IMG/VR virus record: IMGVR_UViG_3300006920_000315
Coordinates: 1-21,307 of that record
Source of the DNA: a virus
DNA length: 21,307 nucleotides
Direction: 5' to 3' (one strand)
In this document: positions 12,950 through 20,675 of the stretch, one piece after another
Numbering within the stretch: position 1 is the first letter of the stretch
Layout of the letters: the number at the start of each line of letters is the position of its first letter
Notes under the pieces: model-generated
The model's input: the letters and a program-made list of their open reading frames with translations, nothing else
What the model was told of the DNA's origin: nothing
Databases searched by the model: none
Position numbers and translations under genes: made by a program

Positions 12950-15220
12950 ATGAAATTTGATACACAAAAAGAAAGTAAGGTTGAACAAATAGGTGATATT
13001 AAAAACAATAACATATCTATTGATATGGCTAATGTTGATTTTATTGTTTCTATTTTATCAACAAACTTATACTCTCAACCTGTTAAATCTTTAGTAAGAG
13101 AAACAGTTAGTAATGCTTGGGATTCTCATGTAGAAGCTGGAGTTGATGATCCTGTAGTACTAACTCTTGGGAAAGATACTGAAGGAGCTTATTATTTTTC
13201 TATTGAAGACTTTGGTGTGGGTTTATCTGAAGAACGTTTTAATGAAATATACAGAAACATTGGAAGTTCTACAAAAAGAGATTCTAACACTTTAATAGGT
13301 GGGTTTGGTATAGGAAGATTTTCTGTTCTTGCATACTCTGATGTAACTTATTTAACTTCTCACTATGATGGAGTAATGTATAAGTATGTCATGTATAAAG
13401 ATGAAGGATCAATTTCTATTGATTTATTACATAGTGAACCAACAGAAGAAAGAAATGGATTTAAAGTTTATGTGCCTGTACAATGGTCTGATATTTCAGT
13501 TTTTAGAAGAGCAATAACTCAACAATTAGCTTATTTTGAGAATCTTTATGTTCAGGATTTTACTGAGGGAACTAATTCTACGTTTTTTAGTAATGATTTT
13601 AATAACATTGCTATAAAAAGGTATAAAAGTTTTTCTGTCTGTAGTGATGAATCAATTCCTAGACTAACTTTAGGAAAAGTAACATATCCTATAAGATTTG
13701 AAAGCTTAAATCATCGTTTTTCTCATGAAGAACAAAGATTGCCAATTGCTTTAAATTTTGAAATAGGAGACCTAAAAGTGACTCCTAATAGAGAAGAAAT
13801 TCTCTACACTAAAGAAAACATAGAAGCAATTGAGTTTAAAATGCAAGAAGCAATACAGGAAATTGAAGATTTAATACTAGCACAAGACAATGATTTCGAT
13901 GATTTACAAGAGTATATAAAAGCTTGTGAGAATTCAAAATTTATCTTGCTTGACACACCAAATAAAATTATAAATATTCATGTTCCTGGATTATCTAAAG
14001 CTTTTACTTATAAAGGTGAAAAATATGATATTCAAAAGATTAAATCTTATATGGGACATAGTTTATCAAAACAAACTATGTCTGTTTATAAGCTTAAACA
14101 TGGTAAATTTTATAGTCACCAAACAATATCAATGTTTGAGATTATATCAGGTAGTAATGAAGTTTATTTTGCTGATATTTCTAATTTGACTTCTTTAGAA
14201 AAAGTTTACTTAAAAGATCATTGTTTTCATGGTGCAATTTTTGTAAAACCTAATTTAGCATATTGGGAAGAACTTACAAAAACGTCCATGAAACTTTTTA
14301 GAACTAATACAAGAGTAGATTACTCCTGGAAAGAGGCAAAGCTTGTCTTGACTGATAGAGTATTTCCTGCTTGGAAAAAGATTAAAAAGTTTTCACCTGG
14401 AGGAATTCCTAGTAGTTGGATAAAAGAAAGAAAGGCGAAGCAACTAGCTGCAAGAGCTTTAACTTCTCGTAAAACTTTTTTAAAAGAAGAATTTACAATT
14501 CATTTATTAAGATATTCTTATCATGGTACAAGTGTGACTACTGAATCTACTACAGTTACAGCAGAGAAAATGGCACAAAGTAAGGGAATCTATATTTATG
14601 CACCTAAAGACAATGAGTTATTAAGGAGTTTATTTAGACTTCTTTTTCATAATAGGAGTAAAAATATAAATAAATCTTTATTTTTAGTTGAAATGGCTCC
14701 AACAAGAGTTAAAAAATTAAAAAATATTCCTAATTGTATAAAAATTGATAAATTTATGAGTGTTAAGTATAAACCGCTAAGAAGAATTGCAACAGCATTC
14801 CATCTTGAAAAAGAGTATCCTGAATTAGATGAGCTTTACTCTATAAGTAATCTTGATTTAGTTTCTACACATTTAAGAGATGTAGTTATAAAATTACATA
14901 AGTATAAAATTCTGCATTTAAGTAAGGTTGAGTCTAAACTTAAAGAAGAAATTTATCAATTATGTAAAGATAAGAATTATTTTGATGAAGAAATTGTAAG
15001 TTTGGCAAGGACTAATCAAGACCTTATGAAAAAAGCTTTATTTATCAAAAATATAGCACCAAACGACTATTATTCAAGTAGTAAAATTCCATTAAATTGT
15101 GTTAATTTAGTTGTTGACTATGTTTTAGCTAGAAAGTTATTCAGACCAAACCTAGATGCCTGGAAAAAATTAAAGAAAGAAACTATTTTAAATTTAAAAC
15201 CTATAGAAAATGAAGATTAG
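12950..15220 (+). CDS. rIIA: rIIA-like GHKL ATPase
   Basis: A large protein with an N-terminal Hsp90/GHKL ATP-binding domain: N box LVRETVSNAWDSH (E51, N55, D58), G1 box IEDFGVGLS (D87, G89, G91) and G2 box GGFGIGRFS (117-125). The rest (from about residue 300) is lysine-rich, with repeated short LK/IK segments, and I recognise no domain there. T4 rIIA has the same architecture and similar length (725 versus 756 here), and the downstream gene is rIIB-like, so the pair is convincing. T4 rII proteins are membrane-associated and needed for growth in lambda lysogens carrying rexAB; their biochemical role remains obscure. The gene follows the macro domain by five bases and overlaps rIIB by 11. Confidence 0.9.
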   Translation: MKFDTQKESKVEQIGDIKNNNISIDMANVDFIVSILSTNLYSQPVKSLVRETVSNAWDSHVEAGVDDPVVLTLGKDTEGAYYFSIEDFGVGLSEERFNEIYRNIGSSTKRDSNTLIGGFGIGRFSVLAYSDVTYLTSHYDGVMYKYVMYKDEGSISIDLLHSEPTEERNGFKVYVPVQWSDISVFRRAITQQLAYFENLYVQDFTEGTNSTFFSNDFNNIAIKRYKSFSVCSDESIPRLTLGKVTYPIRFESLNHRFSHEEQRLPIALNFEIGDLKVTPNREEILYTKENIEAIEFKMQEAIQEIEDLILAQDNDFDDLQEYIKACENSKFILLDTPNKIINIHVPGLSKAFTYKGEKYDIQKIKSYMGHSLSKQTMSVYKLKHGKFYSHQTISMFEIISGSNEVYFADISNLTSLEKVYLKDHCFHGAIFVKPNLAYWEELTKTSMKLFRTNTRVDYSWKEAKLVLTDRVFPAWKKIKKFSPGGIPSSWIKERKAKQLAARALTSRKTFLKEEFTIHLLRYSYHGTSVTTESTTVTAEKMAQSKGIYIYAPKDNELLRSLFRLLFHNRSKNINKSLFLVEMAPTRVKKLKNIPNCIKIDKFMSVKYKPLRRIATAFHLEKEYPELDELYSISNLDLVSTHLRDVVIKLHKYKILHLSKVESKLKEEIYQLCKDKNYFDEEIVSLARTNQDLMKKALFIKNIAPNDYYSSSKIPLNCVNLVVDYVLARKLFRPNLDAWKKLKKETILNLKPIENED

Positions 15221-16397
15221 TAAAATTGGTTCTAACCTAACTATCATCTTAAATGATGGTACATTTTTATCTAAATCTAATTGTGATGATCTCTTTTTTA
15301 AAGAAATCAAAGACAATTTAGAAGATGAAGATAAAATAAAACTTCTAATGACACCAAAGAAAGTAGAATTAGAAATTGAAATTGAAGAAAAAGAAACTCT
15401 TTATTCTGATATAAAAAGTTCTAAAGTTCTTACTTCTTTTGGTAACAGCCTGTACTTAAAATCTGTATCAGAACTTACTTTGCCTGAATCTCTTGCTATT
15501 GCTATTTATGATGCAGAAAAAGCAGGAAATACTGAGTTATTACAGACCTATATTAATTTTTGGACTCTATGTTGTTTAAATCCAGATTCAAGAGCTAGAA
15601 CTAATTTATTTTGGTTTCTTAACAAGTATGGTATGACAATATCAAAGAGTGGATTATTCGTTGCTTATCGTAATGTAGAGATTAAATCAGAAGGGAATTT
15701 GTATGATTGTGAAATGACAAAAGTAATCACTCATGAGTATGCTAAAGTTAAATTTAAGCATAAAAAATCTCCTAAAAACTATACTCTTTACCTTGATGAT
15801 AAAGGAAATTATAAATCTACTAAAAGTGGTAAAGTTTATTCTCCTGAATTTCAAAGTGAAAACTATACAGTTGAAGGAAATCTTGATGAGTTGTACAAAG
15901 GACTTTCTGAAGAAAAAGGTACAGTCTATACAGACAGTTATACAAAAACAATGCAAATTACTATTGGTAAAGCTGTTTCTATACCTAGAACAGAGTGTGA
16001 TGCAAGACAAGATTATACCTGTAGTCATGGTCTTCATGTTGCTGGTAAAGAATGGCTAGTCAATAGTGGCTCTTTTGGTACAACTTCTATTATGGTGCTT
16101 GTTAATCCTGCTGATGTAGTAGCTGTACCACCTTCTGACAACTATGGTAAAATGAGGACTTGTCGTTATTTTCCAATAAAAGTCATTGAAGATAAATCTA
16201 AGTTGGATGAATACAGTGAAACCTTTGGAGATGGGTTTGAAGACGATTTTATGAGTGAAATTCTTTACGATGGAGATATTAGTACAGATCAGAGTTTTGA
16301 CTATACTTTAGATATTCCTGAAATTCCTGAGATTTCAAGAAGTAAGATGCTTCTAAGATTATCAGACATTTCTAAAAGTTTAAATAAAGTAAAATAA
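15210..16397 (+). CDS. rIIB: rIIB-like protein
   Basis: Homologue of T4 rIIB, partner of rIIA. Supporting segments are the central LNPDSRARTNLFWFLNKY and ISKSGLFVAYRNVEI, and the C-terminal CSHGLHV (271-277) followed by MVLVNPADVVAVP, where the rIIB pattern 'tCs.GLHv...vnP.dVvavP' is plain. At 395 residues it is longer than T4 rIIB (about 312). The extra length is mostly an acidic N-terminal part and an acidic C-terminal tail (DEYSETFGDGFEDDFM). The start lies in the end of rIIA, with an 11-base overlap, so the two are probably made in fixed ratio. A strong terminator follows the stop. No membrane segment is visible. Confidence 0.88.
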   Translation: MKISKIGSNLTIILNDGTFLSKSNCDDLFFKEIKDNLEDEDKIKLLMTPKKVELEIEIEEKETLYSDIKSSKVLTSFGNSLYLKSVSELTLPESLAIAIYDAEKAGNTELLQTYINFWTLCCLNPDSRARTNLFWFLNKYGMTISKSGLFVAYRNVEIKSEGNLYDCEMTKVITHEYAKVKFKHKKSPKNYTLYLDDKGNYKSTKSGKVYSPEFQSENYTVEGNLDELYKGLSEEKGTVYTDSYTKTMQITIGKAVSIPRTECDARQDYTCSHGLHVAGKEWLVNSGSFGTTSIMVLVNPADVVAVPPSDNYGKMRTCRYFPIKVIEDKSKLDEYSETFGDGFEDDFMSEILYDGDISTDQSFDYTLDIPEIPEISRSKMLLRLSDISKSLNKVK

Positions 16398-16410
16398 TCA
16401 CCTGGAAACA

Positions 16411-16449
16411 AGAAGATGGTGCTGTATGGCATTGTCTTCTTTTTCTTTT
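16411..16449 (+). terminator. Terminator after rIIB
   Basis: The sequence AGAAGATGGTGC pairs with GGCATTGTCTTCT through a 12-bp stem containing three G-U pairs and a loop of about six bases, and TTTTCTTTT follows. The next start codon lies about 14 bases after the T tract. Confidence 0.78.
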
Positions 16450-16462
16450 AACCTAAAAAATT

Positions 16463-17308
16463 ATGATAAGATCATCGAGTGCATACAGTATATGCACAAA
16501 TAGACCAAACTTTGATGAGGGTGCATACTTTCAAATCCTAGAGAAAGTCAAAACAAAAGTTCAAAAGAAAAAAGAGACTTTTTCTCTTGCTAAGATTGAC
16601 GATTACTGCATGACACCAGGAATAGCAACAGATGCAAAGAGTTTAAAAAGTCAAATGACTCAGAAGTATAATGCAGAACATGACCCTTTACCTGATGGTG
16701 CTAAAACCTATCTTGAAGAAAGATGGTTAGAGTTAAACTATAGCTTCTATGATTTCTCAATAGGAGATGGTTTATTTAAAATTATGAAAGGGAATTTATG
16801 CGAAGATGGTGCTATTGAGCTTCTGGCTAAGTATTATAAGATGTCTTTTGAGAAAAATGGAACAAGAATGTCTCTTGACTTTTTAACTGGAGAAGCTGAT
16901 ATTATTGTTTCATCTCAAGAGATTGTAAGAGATGTAAAAGTACCTGAAACCTGGAAAACTTTTAAAAAGAAAAAAGGAATTCCTCTTCAGTACCATTGGC
17001 AACTTATAGCATATTGTCTTCTTTATAATTGTACTAGTGCTTATCTTGACTATGTACTTATGCCTATTCCAGAAGAAATGCTTAATACTTATGCTAAAAA
17101 TTTCTCAGAGAAAGAGATGTTACGTTTTGAAAAAGAACAAAAATCAATTAATAATCTCCCTATTGAGTATAGGATTAAAACCTACAAACTTCAAGGAGAT
17201 ATTCAAGAAGATATTATGTTCTTAGAATCAAGACTAAAAAAAGCTAAAGAGTATTATGATTCCCTCACTTTCTCTAAATGTATGAAACTACCTACGCATG
17301 GATATTAA
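16463..17308 (+). CDS. PD-(D/E)XK exonuclease (lambda exo/Cas4-like)
   Basis: Nuclease of the PD-(D/E)XK superfamily. GNLCEDGAIELLAKYY supplies the N-terminal 'G...E' helix, LTGEADIIV the first metal-binding Asp (D146), and RDVKVPETW the D-x-K pair (D157, K159). QYHWQLIAYCLLY is the Gln-containing helix seen in lambda-exonuclease and YqaJ-type enzymes. The length of 281 fits a single-domain phage exonuclease that degrades duplex DNA ends to feed recombination or recycle host DNA. No separate annealing protein is recognisable except the nearby ATPase. The N-terminal 80 residues are basic and unassigned. The start has AATTATG, and the last 11 bases overlap the next gene. Confidence 0.88.
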   Translation: MIRSSSAYSICTNRPNFDEGAYFQILEKVKTKVQKKKETFSLAKIDDYCMTPGIATDAKSLKSQMTQKYNAEHDPLPDGAKTYLEERWLELNYSFYDFSIGDGLFKIMKGNLCEDGAIELLAKYYKMSFEKNGTRMSLDFLTGEADIIVSSQEIVRDVKVPETWKTFKKKKGIPLQYHWQLIAYCLLYNCTSAYLDYVLMPIPEEMLNTYAKNFSEKEMLRFEKEQKSINNLPIEYRIKTYKLQGDIQEDIMFLESRLKKAKEYYDSLTFSKCMKLPTHGY

Positions 17309-17873
17309 AATTGGAAAAATGTTAGAGAACAAAACTTGGAAGTTTCTGAGCCCTTGTCTCTCTTTCTACGGATCAACGTTTACAGACAAAATTAATACAG
17401 TTTTTAAATTGGCAGCAGGAATAGGTGATGACAACCATTTTAATCCTACACCAAGTATTTATTTACTCTGTGATGCAAAGTACCAACCAAGAAATTTCAT
17501 AAAATTTTTAGAATGGATTAAGTATGAAAAATACTATCTTGCTGATTACCCATTTACTCCTGATCTTAAAGATGCTAGAAGACATATGGTAGTAATTGCA
17601 ATACCAAAAGCTTATTTAAAAACTTATGAGTATTTCTTAGAAGGTAAGTATAGCAAGATGTACACTGAAGAAGAAATAAAAACTTTATTTCTACAAACAG
17701 ATACAAAAGCTGCTAACATTTTATTAAAGAAATCAAAAGCTCTTGAAGAATTTGTTAAAAATCAAAACAAAGTTTATGGCACTAAAGTAAAAGCTAATGA
17801 ACTAGTAACAATGCCTGAAGAGTATGAGTTTCCATTAAATCACAAAGAAGAAATTTTTAATTATGAAGACTAA
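17298..17873 (+). CDS. Hypothetical protein (191 aa) coupled to the exonuclease
   Basis: I recognise no family. The start overlaps the exonuclease end by 11 bases and the stop overlaps the diphosphohydrolase-like gene by 11, so it is translated within a tight chain. The sequence has an aromatic- and Cys-containing N-terminus (MLENKTWKFLSPCLSFYG), a strand SIYLLCDAKY, a long helical stretch (FIKFLEWIKYEKYYLADYPF), a strand HMVVIAIP and a charged helical C-terminus. It could be a nuclease cofactor or unrelated, and there is no metal or nucleotide-binding motif to decide this. Confidence 0.8.
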   Translation: MDIKIGKMLENKTWKFLSPCLSFYGSTFTDKINTVFKLAAGIGDDNHFNPTPSIYLLCDAKYQPRNFIKFLEWIKYEKYYLADYPFTPDLKDARRHMVVIAIPKAYLKTYEYFLEGKYSKMYTEEEIKTLFLQTDTKAANILLKKSKALEEFVKNQNKVYGTKVKANELVTMPEEYEFPLNHKEEIFNYED

Positions 17874-18255
17874 AGGAGATAGATATAATACTGACAAGCC
17901 TCAATGGGGGCTTGTACCTTTTTCTGCACTTGAACCCATGGTTAGAGTTTTAGAATTTGGAGCTGAAAAGTATGCTGCTTACAATTGGATGAAAGGTTTA
18001 TCTATTCAAGAAATATGTGAATCATTATTAAGGCATGTACATGCTTTTTTGGAAGGTGAAGATAACTGCCCTGAAAGTGGACTATCTCATATAGGACACA
18101 TGCAGTGCAACACTTTATTTTTAGCTTGGATGATGGAACATAGACCAGAGATGGATGACAGATTTGATTATGAAAGTTTCCTTTCCTTTATTGAAGATGA
18201 GACTGAAGATAAAGTTCATTGGGCTACTAAAGAAAACAATAGTGACATATGTTAA
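17863..18255 (+). CDS. dATP/dGTP diphosphohydrolase-like protein (DUF5664)
   Basis: A small all-helical protein of the DUF5664 (dGTP_diPhyd_N) family. The hallmark sequence is GDRYNTDKPQWGLVPF, then VLEFGAEKYAAYNWMKG, then LLRHVHAFLEGEDNCPESG followed by HIGHMQCNTLFL. Its relatives hydrolyse dATP and dGTP to monophosphates and include MazZ of 2-aminoadenine phages, although most phages with this domain lack that system. The acidic and His residues in these helices are presumably the metal site. The start ATG lies in the last 11 bases of the preceding gene with the AATTATG context, and the end overlaps the UvrD-like gene by seven bases. A role in dNTP pool control fits the reductase downstream. 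Confidence 0.82.
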   Translation: MKTKGDRYNTDKPQWGLVPFSALEPMVRVLEFGAEKYAAYNWMKGLSIQEICESLLRHVHAFLEGEDNCPESGLSHIGHMQCNTLFLAWMMEHRPEMDDRFDYESFLSFIEDETEDKVHWATKENNSDIC

Positions 18256-19718
18256 AAGCCAGCACAAGACAAGAAAAAATTTTTGAAACTTGGACTGACA
18301 CAAAACATAATATCCTTATTAATGCAGTTGCAGGGAGTGGTAAAACTACCACTCTTCTTGAATTGCTTGCTTTATGTAAACATAGGACTTTATTTTTAGC
18401 TTTTAACTCTTCAGTTCAAAAGGAAATACAAGAGAAAATTGAAAACAAAGGCTTGGAACAAGGTAAATCTTTGACTATACATAGTCTTGGTTTATCTTCA
18501 ATTAGAAATTGGAAACAAGTTGTAGTAAACAAAGGAAAGAATTATGATCTAGTGAGAGAATTCCAAAATCAAAACAGGAAATTTTTTAAATACCTTTCCT
18601 GGGAAGATAAATTGAGAATTACTTATACACTTATGGATATGAATGACATCTCCAGGTTATTCTTGACAGGAGACTATAAACAAATAGTGGACTATGGTGT
18701 TAGTATAGGCAAATACCTATATACTGCACCTGATATGGAAAACTTATGGGAGATGTTTAAGGAGTTAAGAGATGCTAGTTATGAAGGTAATAAAATTGTG
18801 GTTGATTTTAATGACATGATTTATGTGCCTGTAAGGTATGATCTTGAAATTCCTATTTATCCTACTTATTTGATGGTTGATGAAGCTCAAGACTTAAACT
18901 TATGCCAACATGCTTTAATTGATAAAATAATTGCACAACCTTCTCTTGAAAAATGGATTGCAGTTGGAGATAGAAATCAAAGTATCTATGGATTTAGTGG
19001 GGCTTATGCAGATTCTTTTAATTTATTTAAGGGTAAAGACAACGTAAAGGAATGTACTCTTGATATTTGCTATAGATGTGATACAGGTATCATTGAATCA
19101 GCAAATGAGGTTTACGATGTAATGCAAGCCTTCAGTGAAAAACCTGGAGTAGTTGAAGAGATAAACAATTATAATCAAATTAAAGACAGATCAATGGTGG
19201 TTTGCAGAAATTCTGCTCCTATCATAAATCTATACTTTATACTTTTTGCTCAAGGTAAATCTTGCTACATTGAAGGGACAGATATTCTTAACTCTGTAAC
19301 ACGTTTCTTAAAACCATATGATAAGTTGACTATTAAAAGTGCAAAAGCTAAGATTGAAGGTAAGCTCTTTGACCTTGCAATAGAAGGAAGTGAAAGAAGT
19401 AAGATGTTGTATCATATTTTTTTAGAGAATTCTATAAATTTTAAGCGTTTAGTACAAGGCTTTAACCTTTCTGACCATGAACTAGTTAGTAAACTTTCAA
19501 TACTAATGAAAGTAATCTTTAAAGGTAAAGAAGACTCTATTAAATTATGCACTATACATAAAGCAAAAGGATTAGAAGCTGATGTTGTGTATATACTTAA
19601 TGAGAATTTGATACCTTCTAAGTTTGCAACTACACCTGATCAATTGCAGCAGGAAGAGAATCTTAAATACGTGGCTAGAACTAGAGCCAGACACGAACTT
19701 TATTTTTTAAATGTTTAA
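18249..19718 (+). CDS. UvrD/Rep-like SF1A DNA helicase
   Basis: A compact 489-residue SF1A helicase. Motifs in order are Walker A AVAGSGKTT (26-34, K32), motif Ia LFLAFNSSVQ, Walker B MVDEAQD (209-215), motif III VGDRNQSIYGFSGA, motif IV CYR, motif V TIHKAKGLEADVVY and motif VI YVARTRA. The missing ~200 residues relative to E. coli UvrD are the 2B-type insertions, a common reduction in phage enzymes. It would displace strands 3'-5' in replication or repair. The start lies seven bases inside the previous gene and the stop is eleven bases before the next. It belongs to a different helicase class from the other two accessory helicases in this window. Confidence 0.94.
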   Translation: MLKASTRQEKIFETWTDTKHNILINAVAGSGKTTTLLELLALCKHRTLFLAFNSSVQKEIQEKIENKGLEQGKSLTIHSLGLSSIRNWKQVVVNKGKNYDLVREFQNQNRKFFKYLSWEDKLRITYTLMDMNDISRLFLTGDYKQIVDYGVSIGKYLYTAPDMENLWEMFKELRDASYEGNKIVVDFNDMIYVPVRYDLEIPIYPTYLMVDEAQDLNLCQHALIDKIIAQPSLEKWIAVGDRNQSIYGFSGAYADSFNLFKGKDNVKECTLDICYRCDTGIIESANEVYDVMQAFSEKPGVVEEINNYNQIKDRSMVVCRNSAPIINLYFILFAQGKSCYIEGTDILNSVTRFLKPYDKLTIKSAKAKIEGKLFDLAIEGSERSKMLYHIFLENSINFKRLVQGFNLSDHELVSKLSILMKVIFKGKEDSIKLCTIHKAKGLEADVVYILNENLIPSKFATTPDQLQQEENLKYVARTRARHELYFLNV

Positions 19719-19729
19719 ATAAAATAATT

Positions 19730-20257
19730 ATGAGTTTATTAGAATTTATTATTCTAGGAATTATCCTAGGAATTATTAGCTTAGTCCAGAATTTTCTCTT
19801 AGCTTCGTACTTTGGTAGTAAATACTCCATATTGTCTGAAGTTGAAAGAGATAAAGATGTAGCACAAGCCGAGTTATTACTTACTAAAAAGTTTGAAACT
19901 TGGGAAAAAAGACTTAATGATATAAGTATAAAAGTCGAAGTACCTAAAGAAGACTCAGGCTACTTTACTATGGAAGACTTTGCAAACGAAGATTTCATAC
20001 AAGCTTTAATAGAAGAAGAAATAAAATACTATAAAGAAGGTTCAGCAGTTATTTTATACAATGCGAGACCAGTTCAAGTAATGAGAGCCCTTTATAATAT
20101 TTATGGAACACCTGTTAAACCTTATGTGTTTGTTTCTGAAGAATCAAGGTGGGAGTACACAATGACTATGTACTATAATGTCTTCACTTTTACCCTTAAA
20201 GGGGATGGTTTTTATTTAAATAATTGTATTTTAACACGTACTAAAACAAAAAAGTAA
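19730..20257 (+). CDS. Membrane-anchored hypothetical protein (175 aa)
   Basis: Residues 4-27 (LEFIILGIILGIISLVQNFL) form one strong hydrophobic membrane helix with no signal-peptidase site. Next comes a helical, partly coiled-coil segment (SEVERDKDVAQAELLLTKKF). A soluble C-terminal domain follows with EEIKYYKEGSAVILYNARPV and strands TMYYNVFTFTLKGDGFYLN. The layout is a single N-terminal anchor with a cytoplasmic domain. The start is AATTATG. I recognise no family. A role in lysis timing, membrane exclusion or replisome anchoring is possible, none supported by motif. Confidence 0.8.
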   Translation: MSLLEFIILGIILGIISLVQNFLLASYFGSKYSILSEVERDKDVAQAELLLTKKFETWEKRLNDISIKVEVPKEDSGYFTMEDFANEDFIQALIEEEIKYYKEGSAVILYNARPVQVMRALYNIYGTPVKPYVFVSEESRWEYTMTMYYNVFTFTLKGDGFYLNNCILTRTKTKK

Positions 20258-20259
20258 AT

Positions 20260-20586
20260 ATGAAAGTATTAGGGAAAAGAGTTTTAATTGAGCAAAAAAT
20301 GAAAGAGAAAAAATCTGGATTAATTTTGCCTGACAACGCTTCAGATAGCGATAAGTTTGATTTTAAATTCAAGGTTCTCCAAGTTGGTGATGAATGTCCA
20401 GAAGGAAGAATTAATATAGGAGACACTCCTGTTTTTTCTCAGTATGTCCAGTTTCAAGGGACAAAATTAATTGAGAAAAATGATAAGGGAATGATCATTC
20501 ATGTAATTGTGCCTTATGATGATATTATTGCTATTGACAATAAAGAGGAGAAAGAAGAAGAGACAAAAGTTGACATAATAGTATAA
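20260..20586 (+). CDS. GroES-like cochaperonin (gp31-type)
   Basis: A 108-residue GroES-family protein. MKVLGKRVLIEQ is the first beta strand and loop, MKEKKSGLILPDNA corresponds to the mobile loop that contacts GroEL, FKVLQVGDECPEG is the central strand and INIGDTPVFSQY and VPYDDIIAID match the 'vGD.Vlf..y' and 'e.Dilai' ends of GroES. An extra acidic/lysine tail (NKEEKEEETKV) extends beyond the domain. Phage cochaperonins such as T4 gp31 adapt host GroEL to fold the capsid protein. No GroEL gene is seen here. The start is two bases after the previous stop. The assignment is based on the fold pattern and position of these segments. Confidence 0.85.
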   Translation: MKVLGKRVLIEQKMKEKKSGLILPDNASDSDKFDFKFKVLQVGDECPEGRINIGDTPVFSQYVQFQGTKLIEKNDKGMIIHVIVPYDDIIAIDNKEEKEEETKVDIIV

Positions 20587-20611
20587 TTTTTTGTATCTTA
20601 TGAATCCAAAG

Positions 20612-20643
20612 CCAGGGGTATATTCTGCTCCTGGTAATTTTTC
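20612..20643 (+). terminator. Terminator after the GroES-like gene
   Basis: The stem CCAGGGGT pairs with GCTCCTGG (two G-U pairs) around a 7-base loop, followed by TAATTTTT. It lies about 25 bases after the stop. The reductase ATG is about 33 bases further on. Confidence 0.72.
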
Positions 20644-20675
20644 TAATACATAATTTAATTTTAAAATTCAATAAA

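Noticed and set aside
15687-16037. 116-codon minus-strand and 108-codon alternate + frames within rIIB
   Set aside because: Both fall entirely inside the rIIB-like gene with its recognisable motifs, and their products are hydrophobic low-complexity sequences without a plausible start context.
20600-20653. 17-codon frame after the GroES-like gene
   Set aside because: It coincides with the terminator hairpin, is very short and encodes no recognisable peptide.
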